From CAZYZQ01 sp964652075 (GTDB taxonomy: Bacteria > Bacillota > Clostridia > Oscillospirales > Oscillospiraceae): 22,206 bases of DNA. A program made the translations under genes and the position numbers. The notes under the pieces were generated by a model. The model was given only the letters and a program-made list of their open reading frames with translations, was not told the origin of the DNA and did not search any database. The stretch is from positions 1-22,206 of the forward strand of contig CAZYZQ010000028.1 of the NCBI GenBank assembly GCA_964652075.1, given 5' to 3'. Shown one piece after another: positions 16,144-21,615 of the stretch. Positions within the stretch are counted from its first letter, which is position 1; each line of letters opens with the position of its first letter.

Positions 16144-17406
16144 TTACGCCAGATCGTCCGGCGAGGCGACACAGCCCGCAATCGCGGATGCGGCGGCTAC
16201 CGCCGGGTTGGCCAGAATAATCATCGACGAGGTCGGCCCCATGCGGCCGACGAAGTTCCGGTTCGTCGTGGACAGCGCCCACTCGTTATCCGCCAGCACG
16301 CCCATGTGGCCGCCGAGGCACGGGCCGCAGGTCGGCGTCGAGACGGCGCAGCCGGCCTCGATGAAAATCTTCAAAAGGCCCTGCTCCATGGCCTCCAGAT
16401 AGCATGCCTGCGTCGCCGGAATGACGATGCAGCGCAGGCCCTTTGCAACCTTCCGGCCCTTGAAAATCTCAGCCGCCTGCTGCAAATCCTGAATCCGCCC
16501 GTTCGTGCAGGAGCCAATGACAACCTGCTGCAACGGCTTGCCCTTAACCTCGTCCACCGGCTTCGTATTCGACGGCAGGTGCGGCAGCGCGACAGTCGGC
16601 CGGAGCGTATTCAGATCAATCGTAATCGTTCTGGTGTACGCCGCGTCTTCGTCCGCCGTGAAGATCCGCGGCTCGCGGTCTGTCCGGCCCTTGAGATAGT
16701 CCAGCGTCTTCTCGTCCACCGGGAAGATGCCGTTCTTCGCGCCACATTCAATCGCCATATTGGAGATGGTAAAGCGGTCGTCCATCGTCAGATCGGCCAC
16801 GCCCTCGCCCGTAAATTCGAGGCTCTGGTAGAGTGCGCCGTCGACGCCGATCAGGCCGATCAGGTGCAGGATGATATCCTTGCCGCTGACATACTTCTGC
16901 TTCTTGCCTGTCAGCACAACCCGAATTGCGGACGGCACCTTGAACCAGGCCGTGCCGGTCGCCATGCCCGCGCACATATCGGTCGAGCCGATGCCCGTCG
17001 AGAACGCGCCGAGCGCGCCGTAGGTACACGTATGCGAATCGGCGCCGATAATCGCGTCGCCCGGAATCGCAAGCCCCTGCTCCGGCACGAGCGCGTGCTC
17101 AATGCCGACACAGCCGACGTCGTAGAAATGCGTAATGTCGAACCGCTTTGCAAACTCGCGCACGACAGCGCAGAGCTGCGCAGATTTGATGTCCTTGCAC
17201 GGCGTCGAGTGGTCGAGCACCAGCGCAATCTTTTCCTTGTCAAACACCTGTGTAAATCCGGCCTTGTCGAACTCCGAAATCGCGACCGGCGCGGTGATGT
17301 CGTTACCCAGTACGAGGTCGAGCTTCGCCTCGATGAGCTGGCCAACCTGCACACTGTCCAGCCCGGCGTGCGACGCCAGAATCTTCTGGGTCATGGTCAT
17401 ACCCAT
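16144..17406 (-). CDS. leuC: 3-isopropylmalate dehydratase large subunit
   Basis: Aconitase-family 4Fe-4S enzyme of 420 aa that interconverts 2- and 3-isopropylmalate with LeuD. Cluster cysteines are C300 in IGSCTNGR and C360 and C363 in TCGPCLGGH. Also visible are LDHSTPC, GADSHTCTYGALGAFSTGIGSTDM and NFVGRMGPTSSMIILANPAVAAASAI. Length and the ending point to the clostridial/archaeal LeuC group rather than the 465-aa E. coli type. Three ATG codons lie at the start; the first has AAGGAGG 7 nt upstream. No leuA or T-box lies upstream within the window. Confidence 0.96.
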   Translation of the reverse strand: MGMTMTQKILASHAGLDSVQVGQLIEAKLDLVLGNDITAPVAISEFDKAGFTQVFDKEKIALVLDHSTPCKDIKSAQLCAVVREFAKRFDITHFYDVGCVGIEHALVPEQGLAIPGDAIIGADSHTCTYGALGAFSTGIGSTDMCAGMATGTAWFKVPSAIRVVLTGKKQKYVSGKDIILHLIGLIGVDGALYQSLEFTGEGVADLTMDDRFTISNMAIECGAKNGIFPVDEKTLDYLKGRTDREPRIFTADEDAAYTRTITIDLNTLRPTVALPHLPSNTKPVDEVKGKPLQQVVIGSCTNGRIQDLQQAAEIFKGRKVAKGLRCIVIPATQACYLEAMEQGLLKIFIEAGCAVSTPTCGPCLGGHMGVLADNEWALSTTNRNFVGRMGPTSSMIILANPAVAAASAIAGCVASPDDLA

Positions 17407-17437
17407 GAAATCTCCTCCTTATGAATCAGTTTTCTCT

Positions 17438-17446
17438 ATTATGCCA
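17438..17446 (-). promoter_or_regulatory. Extended -10 of the predicted leuC promoter
   Basis: TGGCATAAT on the minus strand is an extended -10 (TGn followed by CATAAT, 17438-17443). There is no good -35 at 17-bp spacing, which is typical of an activator-dependent promoter. The predicted start is near 17431, giving a leader of about 25 nt. Confidence 0.55.
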
Positions 17447-17462
17447 TATAGCGGCGCAAAAG

Positions 17463-17482
17463 ATTGTAAAGCGCATTACAAT
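17463..17482. promoter_or_regulatory. Crp/Fnr-type dyad upstream of leuC
   Basis: ATTGTAAAGCGCATTACAAT is a 20-bp dyad with one mismatched central pair, containing TGTA-N8-TACA. Its centre (17472.5) is about 41.5 bp upstream of the predicted leuC start. It lies between the Crp/Fnr gene and leuC. It is probably the site for that regulator or a relative acting as a class II activator. Confidence 0.6.
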
Positions 17483-17505
17483 TCAAAAAAGAAAATGGCA
17501 GAAGT

Positions 17506-18144
17506 TTATTCCTCCGCAATCTGCCGCGCGAGCGCCAGCTGGTCGCGCACCCGCACACAGCGGTAGCCCGTCTCCACACAGCTTTCGAGCTCGTGCAAAA
17601 TGCGGTTGACCGTAACTCTGCTCGTGCCAACCGCAAGCGCAATCTGTTCCTGCGAAATCTGCATAACTCCATCTGTCCCGCAGCCAGCCAGAAGATACGA
17701 GATCACGCGCTGCTTCGCCGACAGGAACGACATCTGCGACACGTGATCCGAAAGCAGCCGCACCGTCTCCGAGAGATAGCGCAGCAGGTCGAATGCAAGC
17801 TCCGGCTGCGACGCGATTGCCGCCGCTACCTGTGTGCGGTTCAGGTGGCGCACCGTGCAGGCCGTCAGTGCAATCGCCGTGGAGACGCGCGGCTGTCCAT
17901 CGAAAAACGACGCCTCGCCAAAGATTGCCCCGGCTGCATACTCCGCCAAAAGCTTTTCTTCGCCGTCAAACGATGTTGTGACGCTTTTGACGGCACCCGA
18001 CACCAGATAATACAGATAATCCGGCGTCTGCCCTTTCAGATAAATAACACCGCCCTTTGGAATCCGCTGCTCTGTCCCAAGTGTTGCAAACGACGCAAAC
18101 GACACTGGAAACGGTGCTGTCGTTGAAAAAACCTGCGAGCCCAT
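17506..18144 (-). CDS. Crp/Fnr-family transcriptional regulator
   Basis: DNA-binding regulator of 212 aa. Residues about 14-115 form a cyclic-nucleotide-binding-type beta-roll with GGVIYLKGQTPDYLYYLVSGAVK and FGEASFFDGQPRVST. E77 and R86 correspond to ligand-contacting residues of CRP, but the serine after the arginine is valine, so cAMP may not be the ligand. A dimer helix spans about 112-140. The helix-turn-helix is at about 163-187, with recognition helix GTSRVTVNRIL (173-183). There is no Fnr-type N-terminal cysteine cluster. The SRVTV pattern resembles NtcA rather than CRP (SRETV). The gene follows the membrane protein gene by 15 bp and precedes the leuC promoter. AGGA precedes the ATG. 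Confidence 0.9.
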   Translation of the reverse strand: MGSQVFSTTAPFPVSFASFATLGTEQRIPKGGVIYLKGQTPDYLYYLVSGAVKSVTTSFDGEEKLLAEYAAGAIFGEASFFDGQPRVSTAIALTACTVRHLNRTQVAAAIASQPELAFDLLRYLSETVRLLSDHVSQMSFLSAKQRVISYLLAGCGTDGVMQISQEQIALAVGTSRVTVNRILHELESCVETGYRCVRVRDQLALARQIAEE

Positions 18145-18159
18145 ATCGTCCTTCTTCCT

Positions 18160-18690
18160 TTATTTTTCTACGCCATTCTGCTTGACATACTCTGCAAGCT
18201 GCTCCAATAACGACTGGTCTGTCAGATGGTAGATCAGGAATCCCTCTTTATCCTCCAGGCTTGTTGCCATAACGCCGCCCCCTAACAAGTGCAAAGAGCA
18301 TCTGTGGTTTTCTGTGTCTCCCCACTCCAGCCAAATAATTGCAGAATAATTGATATCTCTCTTTCCGGGATAGACGCGCTGAGTCGGCCATGGAAGCAGA
18401 TTCCGGAAATCGGGCCGGAACTTCATCTCATTCAACAGCGCTGAAATATTCCCAAAATCAGGGTCATCCGGCGATGGTATCTCCAGCTCATAAGTAAAAA
18501 TCTTCGGTTCCTGATTTTCTTCCCCAGCCTCATGGAGCATAACATATATCGTAGTAAACCCGGATTCATCAACAGGCACGATATCATGCAAAGGCTTTGC
18601 GTAAAAGCGCCAAACTCCCAGCCCGATGGCGATAAGCGCCACCACAACAACAACTACGATTGCGATTACAGACTTTTTCGATCTTTTCAT
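18160..18690 (-). CDS. Hypothetical membrane-anchored protein
   Basis: I do not recognise this 176-aa protein. A basic N-terminus (MKRSKKS) and one very hydrophobic segment (about 8-26) suggest a type II membrane anchor with about 150 residues outside. The outer part has alternating strands and acidic loops, including GFTTIYVMLHEAGEE and YSAIIWLEWGDTENHRCSLHLLGGG, and no known catalytic motif. An in-frame ATG at 18726 lies only about 6 nt past the predicted transcription start, so I prefer ATG 18690, although its ribosome site (AAAGGG, 13 nt away) is mediocre. Base composition is less GC-rich than its neighbours. It is probably co-transcribed with the Crp/Fnr gene 15 bp downstream. Confidence 0.7.
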   Translation of the reverse strand: MKRSKKSVIAIVVVVVVALIAIGLGVWRFYAKPLHDIVPVDESGFTTIYVMLHEAGEENQEPKIFTYELEIPSPDDPDFGNISALLNEMKFRPDFRNLLPWPTQRVYPGKRDINYSAIIWLEWGDTENHRCSLHLLGGGVMATSLEDKEGFLIYHLTDQSLLEQLAEYVKQNGVEK

Positions 18691-18738
18691 GCTTGGCAGC
18701 CATCCCTTTAAACTGAAATTTACCATATCCTCATAGAA

Positions 18739-18767
18739 AGTATAACAGGTCGTCGGAATGGTGTAAA
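18739..18767 (-). promoter_or_regulatory. Promoter of the membrane protein-Crp/Fnr unit
   Basis: TTTACA (18762-18767), a 17-bp spacer and TATACT (18739-18744) read leftward, with a predicted start near 18732. It supports choosing the internal ATG at 18690 for the downstream gene. Confidence 0.75.
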
Positions 18768-18806
18768 GAGGAAACAGGCAAACTCCTCAAAAAAGTTTAC
18801 CTGTTT
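18768..18806 (-). terminator. Terminator after the ThuA-domain gene
   Basis: A 13-bp stem with one mismatch (18772-18784 with 18794-18806, 9-nt loop) lies 20 bp past the thuA-like stop. A moderately U-rich tail follows, running into the next -35 box. It probably separates the two transcription units. Confidence 0.6.
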
Positions 18807-18826
18807 TGGTATGTCAGAAAATCTTC

Positions 18827-19630
18827 TCAGCGCAGCCGCGCCTCGGGTGACTGCTCGATCATGGGGCTTTCCAGCTTCTCCCGCCACTGTGCCGGCGCGG
18901 CCCAACGGACGGCGTTTTCGATAATGCGAAGCACATTGGCGTCGTGATACGATGGGAATGTCTCATGGCCGGGTTGGAAGTAAAAGATCTTCCCGTTCCC
19001 ACGCGTCCAGGTCGCGCCGCTGCGGAACAGCTCGCCGCCCCGGTACCAGTTGGCAAACAGCAGATCGTCCGGCTTCGGAATATCAAACGGTTCGCAGTAG
19101 ACCTCCTCCTGCTCCAGCTCAAAGTAATCCGGCAGCCCCTGCGTGATTGGATGAATTTGATTCATCTTGTAGACGCGGGTGAAGTCGACCTCCCGCCATT
19201 TCAGGTTGCCGCTCGTTCCGAGCAGATACCGGAACGGCTTTGACAGGTGCGCAGAATGCAGCGCAATGAATCCCATCCCCCGCTGGACGCGCGCTACAAT
19301 TTTGAATGCCAGTTCATCCGGCAGCGCATGATGCGCCACGTGCCCCCACCAGATCAGCACGTCCGTACGGTTCAGCAATTCATCCGGCAGTCCAAATTCC
19401 GGGTCATACAAAGTAGTGTAGGTGACATCCATGTCCTCGTTTTTTCGCAGATAATCACAGAGCGTCCACATCAGGCCGTTTGGGTAAGCTTTCTTCACAT
19501 TGGCAGCGGACTGCGCCGCCAGTTCAGGCATCCGCTTCAGCATCTCCGCGTCCATTTCAGGCGGCGCAAATTCCGGGCGGAACTCTCCGCGTTCCTCAAC
19601 GGCCTCATACCAGACTGTTACATGGATCAT
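18827..19630 (-). CDS. ThuA-domain protein (trehalose-utilisation family)
   Basis: A 267-aa protein of the ThuA family, which has a glutamine-amidotransferase-like fold and is linked in rhizobia to trehalose catabolism. Visible features are an N-terminal VTVWYE strand, TTLYDPEFGLPDELLNRTDVLIWWGHVAHHALPDE, GMGFIALHSAHLSKPFRYLLGTSGNLKWRE, and GNGKIFYFQPGHETFPSYHDANVLRIIENAVRWA. The WWGH, LHSAH and PGHETFP motifs are well conserved in the family. No sugar transporter or other carbohydrate gene is next to it, so the substrate is open. GGGGAG is 9 nt before the ATG, and a consensus promoter lies upstream. Confidence 0.88.
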   Translation of the reverse strand: MIHVTVWYEAVEERGEFRPEFAPPEMDAEMLKRMPELAAQSAANVKKAYPNGLMWTLCDYLRKNEDMDVTYTTLYDPEFGLPDELLNRTDVLIWWGHVAHHALPDELAFKIVARVQRGMGFIALHSAHLSKPFRYLLGTSGNLKWREVDFTRVYKMNQIHPITQGLPDYFELEQEEVYCEPFDIPKPDDLLFANWYRGGELFRSGATWTRGNGKIFYFQPGHETFPSYHDANVLRIIENAVRWAAPAQWREKLESPMIEQSPEARLR

Positions 19631-19667
19631 TTCCGTTCACTCCCCTTTTTCCCAAAAGCACATCTGT

Positions 19668-19696
19668 ATTGTACCTGCAATCGCAGCTGCTGTCAA
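19668..19696 (-). promoter_or_regulatory. Promoter of the ThuA-domain gene
   Basis: TTGACA (19691-19696), a 17-bp spacer and TACAAT (19668-19673) read leftward. A small dyad (TTTACC and GGTAAA, 19702-19720) sits just upstream of the -35 and could be a regulator site. Confidence 0.8.
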
Positions 19697-19776
19697 TGAT
19701 TTTTACCCTATTGAGGTAAATAGAGCCAAACAACGAGCCATTTATCACCATACAACAGTAAGCCTGCATGGATGCC

Positions 19777-19805
19777 TTGACATTTTCTCCCGTTTCCGAT
19801 ATGAT
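19777..19805 (+). promoter_or_regulatory. Promoter of the acetyltransferase leader
   Basis: A perfect TTGACA (19777-19782), a 17-bp spacer and TATGAT (19800-19805) read rightward. The predicted start near 19812 gives an unusually long leader of about 130 nt before the acetyltransferase start codon. Confidence 0.85.
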
Positions 19806-19812
19806 GGCCATA

Positions 19813-19837
19813 ACCGATGCCGGACACCGGCAGCGGT
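19813..19837 (+). promoter_or_regulatory. 5'-terminal stem-loop of the acetyltransferase leader RNA
   Basis: An 11-bp stem with one A-G mismatch (19813-19823 with 19827-19837, 3-nt loop) starts at the predicted 5' end of the transcript. No U-run follows, so it is not a terminator. It may stabilise the leader RNA. Confidence 0.6.
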
Positions 19838-19863
19838 CAATTTGACAGAAAGGATGATCTATT

Positions 19864-19911
19864 ATGAAGGGAATGACAATCGCGCGTGTTCGGAGGGCTC
19901 ACGCCCGATAA
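19864..19911 (+). CDS. Putative 15-aa leader peptide
   Basis: A 15-codon ORF encoding MKGMTIARVRRAHAR and ending in TAA. AAAGGA lies 9 nt upstream of its ATG, a proper ribosome site. It falls between the promoter and the acetyltransferase, in a different frame. Four of its last eight residues are arginine. R8-V9-R10 fits the Arg/Lys-X-Arg/Lys pattern known to stall macrolide-bound ribosomes in ErmD-type leaders, and codons 10-12 form one arm of the attenuator hairpin. Whether it is translated is inference. Confidence 0.55.
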   Translation: MKGMTIARVRRAHAR

Positions 19912-19937
19912 ATCAGCCCTCCAATTTCATTTGGAGG
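19892..19937 (+). promoter_or_regulatory. Putative translational attenuator sequestering the GNAT ribosome site
   Basis: There are three complementary arms. Arm 1 (GGAGGGCT, 19892-19899) pairs perfectly with arm 2 (AGCCCTCC, 19915-19922). Arm 2 region 19918-19924 also pairs perfectly over 7 bp with arm 3 (TTGGAGG, 19931-19937), which contains the acetyltransferase Shine-Dalgarno. The two hairpins cannot coexist. Arm 1 is inside the leader ORF, and its stop codon lies just before arm 2. The arrangement would couple leader translation to acetyltransferase translation. Confidence 0.6.
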
Positions 19938-19943
19938 AATTAT

Positions 19944-20915
19944 ATGATCACCTTACAAGTAATCGATGAACACAATGTGATGAAGGCCTTCGCCTTGGAT
20001 CACAAGCCGGAACAGCGTGGTTTTGTTGCCGATCCGGCGGAAATTCTGGCATTTTCCTACGCCTACCGCCGTCAAAGTGCGGTGTGCTGGGGCATCTATG
20101 CGGAAAACCGCATGGTGGGACTGGCTCTGCTTTGCGACCTTCCGGAGGGACCCGCCTGCTATCACCTGATGGAGCTGCTGGTGAATGGGCCGGACCAAGG
20201 GAATGGCTATGGAAGCGCCGCGCTGCGGCTCATTCTGGCCCATTGCCGCCGGGAGCGGAAATTTCCCCGTGTGGAAGTGTGTGTGAAACAGCGCGACGCC
20301 GCCGCCATCCACATCTATGAGAAAGCGGGCTTCCGGGACACGGGCCATATCGACCCCGCCACCCCGGACAGTCTGATCCTGGCCTATGAACTGCCGCCGA
20401 ACTTTCAGGGAGAGGTGGAGGTCCGCCTGACAGGAGAAGCGGATCTGGAAAACGTTCAGCGGCTCTGGGCAAGCCCGGAGGTCATGCGCTTTGTTGGCTT
20501 CCCGGAGGGGCTGCACCAGAGTATAGAGCAGTTGCGAACCGAGTGGCTCCCCTGTGTGCAGAATCCGCCCAGCATGCAGCACTACAGCGTATATGCACAG
20601 GGAGTCGGCTACTGCGGCGAGAGCTTTTACCAGGTGGACGAAACCGGCCTGGCCTGCATGGACATTAAACTGCTGCCCTGTGCCCGTGGAAAGGGCATTG
20701 CTTATGCAGCCCTCTCCTATGCGCTGGATCAGGCGTTCCGAGTGGGAAAAGCGGAGCGGGCCTATGTGGATCCCCATCCGGAAAACCGAAAGGCATTGGC
20801 ACTGTATGCGTCGCTGGGCTTTCTGCCCGCCGATCGCCCGGCCCATTTGGAGCCATGGGACTCCACCTATTTTGAATTAAGCCGTGCCGCATGGGAGGCC
20901 CGTCAGGGAAATTAG
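19944..20915 (+). CDS. Tandem GNAT-family N-acetyltransferase
   Basis: A 323-aa protein with two GNAT domains, predicted to transfer acetyl from acetyl-CoA to an amine. Domain 1 (about 1-150) has EQRGFVADPAEILAFSYAY, reminiscent of polyamine acetyltransferases such as BltD, the acetyl-CoA loop QGNGYG (85-90) and AIHIYEKAGF (121-130). Domain 2 (about 157-315) has ARGKGIAYAAL (247-257) and NRKALALYASLGF (281-293). The substrate could be a polyamine, amino acid, peptide or antibiotic; sequence alone does not decide. GGAGG lies 6 nt before ATG 19944. The frame is open upstream to about 19500, but that would cross the promoter. It faces away from the ThuA gene. Confidence 0.88.
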   Translation: MITLQVIDEHNVMKAFALDHKPEQRGFVADPAEILAFSYAYRRQSAVCWGIYAENRMVGLALLCDLPEGPACYHLMELLVNGPDQGNGYGSAALRLILAHCRRERKFPRVEVCVKQRDAAAIHIYEKAGFRDTGHIDPATPDSLILAYELPPNFQGEVEVRLTGEADLENVQRLWASPEVMRFVGFPEGLHQSIEQLRTEWLPCVQNPPSMQHYSVYAQGVGYCGESFYQVDETGLACMDIKLLPCARGKGIAYAALSYALDQAFRVGKAERAYVDPHPENRKALALYASLGFLPADRPAHLEPWDSTYFELSRAAWEARQGN

Positions 20916-21011
20916 GGAATCTATGTAAAATAGCTTATTTTGTTTTTCGGTTCTTTGCGATTCCTCATAGGCCGCACCGACTAACCTTTGCGGATCAACA
21001 TTTTCCAGCAT
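20877..21011 (-). CDS. Possible 44-aa ORF or gene remnant
   Basis: A minus-strand ORF begins MLENVDPQRLVGAAYEESQR and continues through TEKQNKLFYID. Its 3' end overlaps the end of the acetyltransferase. GGAGGG lies 6 nt before the ATG but is inside a 14-bp hairpin. I do not recognise the product. The first half looks protein-like (charged, helical); the end, antisense to the acetyltransferase, may be non-native. It could be the 5' stub of a gene cut off when the acetyltransferase region arrived, or chance. Confidence 0.35.
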   Translation of the reverse strand: MLENVDPQRLVGAAYEESQRTEKQNKLFYIDSLISLTGLPCGTA

Positions 21012-21016
21012 AGCAA

Positions 21017-21057
21017 GCCCTCCATGATATGCTTTTATCAAGTATATCATGGAGGGC
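21017..21057. repeat. Perfect 14-bp inverted repeat
   Basis: The arms 21017-21030 and 21044-21057 are exactly complementary, with a 13-nt centre. No T-run follows on either strand. Read leftward, the 3' arm holds GGAGGG, the ribosome site of the 44-aa ORF. Read rightward, it could mark the boundary behind the acetyltransferase gene. Confidence 0.7.
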
Positions 21058-21135
21058 ACATTTCATATCCAGCATCTGTCGAAGTCCGTCGTCTTAGGCC
21101 ACCGCGCGAGCCCGGCGCAGCGGGTCGCGTGGGGA

Positions 21136-21209
21136 AGCTCAGAAAACGCCGACCGGTCGATGCGCCGCCGCCAAGCGGCAGCACATGACCCTTCGGCGTT
21201 TTCTGAGCT
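21136..21209 (-). terminator. Long inverted repeat abutting the tRNA-Arg 3' end, probable terminator
   Basis: Perfect 17-bp arms (21136-21152 and 21193-21209) enclose a 40-nt GC-rich centre that can fold further. The first arm, in transcript direction, begins at the last base of the tRNA CCA end. The outer stem contains GCGTTTTCT, so the inner stem (CGCCGA with TCGGCG) followed by TTTTCT would work as an intrinsic terminator for the tRNA. A smaller GC hairpin (21105-21129) lies beyond it. Confidence 0.55.
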
Positions 21210-21285
21210 GGCACGCCTGAGAGGATTCGAACCTCCGACCTACCGCTTAGGAGGCGGTCGCTCTATCCAGCTGAGCTACAGGCGC
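21209..21285 (-). tRNA. tRNA-Arg (anticodon CCT)
   Basis: A complete cloverleaf of 77 nt including an encoded CCA end. The acceptor arms GCGCCTG and CAGGCGT pair over 7 bp with a G-U at the end. The D-arm region is AGCTCAGCTGGATAGAGC. The anticodon stem ACCGC/GCGGT encloses loop CTCCTAA, giving anticodon CCT at 21249-21251, which reads AGG. The T-arm is GGAGG-TTCGAATC-CTCT type. It has its own promoter just upstream. Confidence 0.97.
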
Positions 21286-21298
21286 TTATTTTTTACAT

Positions 21299-21327
21299 AT
21301 TCTACTTCTCTTTTCCGTCCCTGTCAA
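21299..21327 (-). promoter_or_regulatory. Promoter of tRNA-Arg
   Basis: A perfect TTGACA (21322-21327), a 17-bp spacer and TAGAAT (21299-21304) read leftward, with a predicted start near 21292, seven bases before the mature tRNA 5' end. Confidence 0.85.
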
Positions 21328-21394
21328 GTTTCATTCATCAAATGGCGCTCCCACGCATAGACTGCTGTATGCAAAGAAAAAAGGAGGCGTCATC

Positions 21395-21478
21395 ATGGAA
21401 CCGATCGCAGCGCCGCCCAAAGGCGATATCGACGATTACATCTACCAGGATGCGGAGCCGCGGGTCAGTGATCGCTGA
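21395..21478 (+). CDS. Possible 27-aa small protein
   Basis: A 27-codon ORF starts MEPIAAPPKGDIDDYIYQDA and ends at TGA 21476-21478. AAAGGAGG lies 7 nt before the ATG, as good a ribosome site as any in the window. A terminator-like hairpin follows 13 bp after the stop. The peptide is acidic and proline-rich at its start, with no membrane segment or known motif. No clear upstream promoter was found. Function is unknown. Confidence 0.5.
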   Translation: MEPIAAPPKGDIDDYIYQDAEPRVSDR

Positions 21479-21491
21479 CACGGCGAAACGG

Positions 21492-21520
21492 CGGGCAAGC
21501 GGTGCTTGTCCGTCACTTTT
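21492..21520 (+). terminator. Terminator-like hairpin after the small ORF
   Basis: A 9-bp stem with one G-U pair (21492-21500 with 21504-21512, 3-nt loop) is followed by TCACTTTT. It is a plausible rightward terminator separating the small ORF from prfB. Confidence 0.55.
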
Positions 21521-21544
21521 GCGTTCCGGGCCGCGTTTTCCCTC

Positions 21545-21573
21545 TTTACAGGTGCCGGAAAAGTCGGTATAAT
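21545..21573 (+). promoter_or_regulatory. Promoter of prfB
   Basis: TTTACA (21545-21550), a 17-bp spacer and TATAAT (21568-21573) read rightward, with a predicted start near 21580 and a leader of about 36 nt. Confidence 0.85.
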
Positions 21574-21615
21574 AAATAGAAAGTCCGATTACAACTGACA
21601 GAAAGTGGAATTATT

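Noticed and set aside
17407..17505. T-box or leucine attenuator upstream of leuC
   Set aside because: Only 99 bp separate leuC from the regulator gene, with no T-box consensus, no leucine-rich leader ORF and no terminator/antiterminator pair.
19500..19943. Long N-terminal extension of the acetyltransferase
   Set aside because: It would cross the thuA promoter, the acetyltransferase promoter and the leader structures; GGAGG and GNAT homology place the start at 19944.
19953..20846. 297-codon minus-strand frame opposite the acetyltransferase
   Set aside because: No ribosome site or recognisable motif; it is antisense to a clear tandem GNAT gene.
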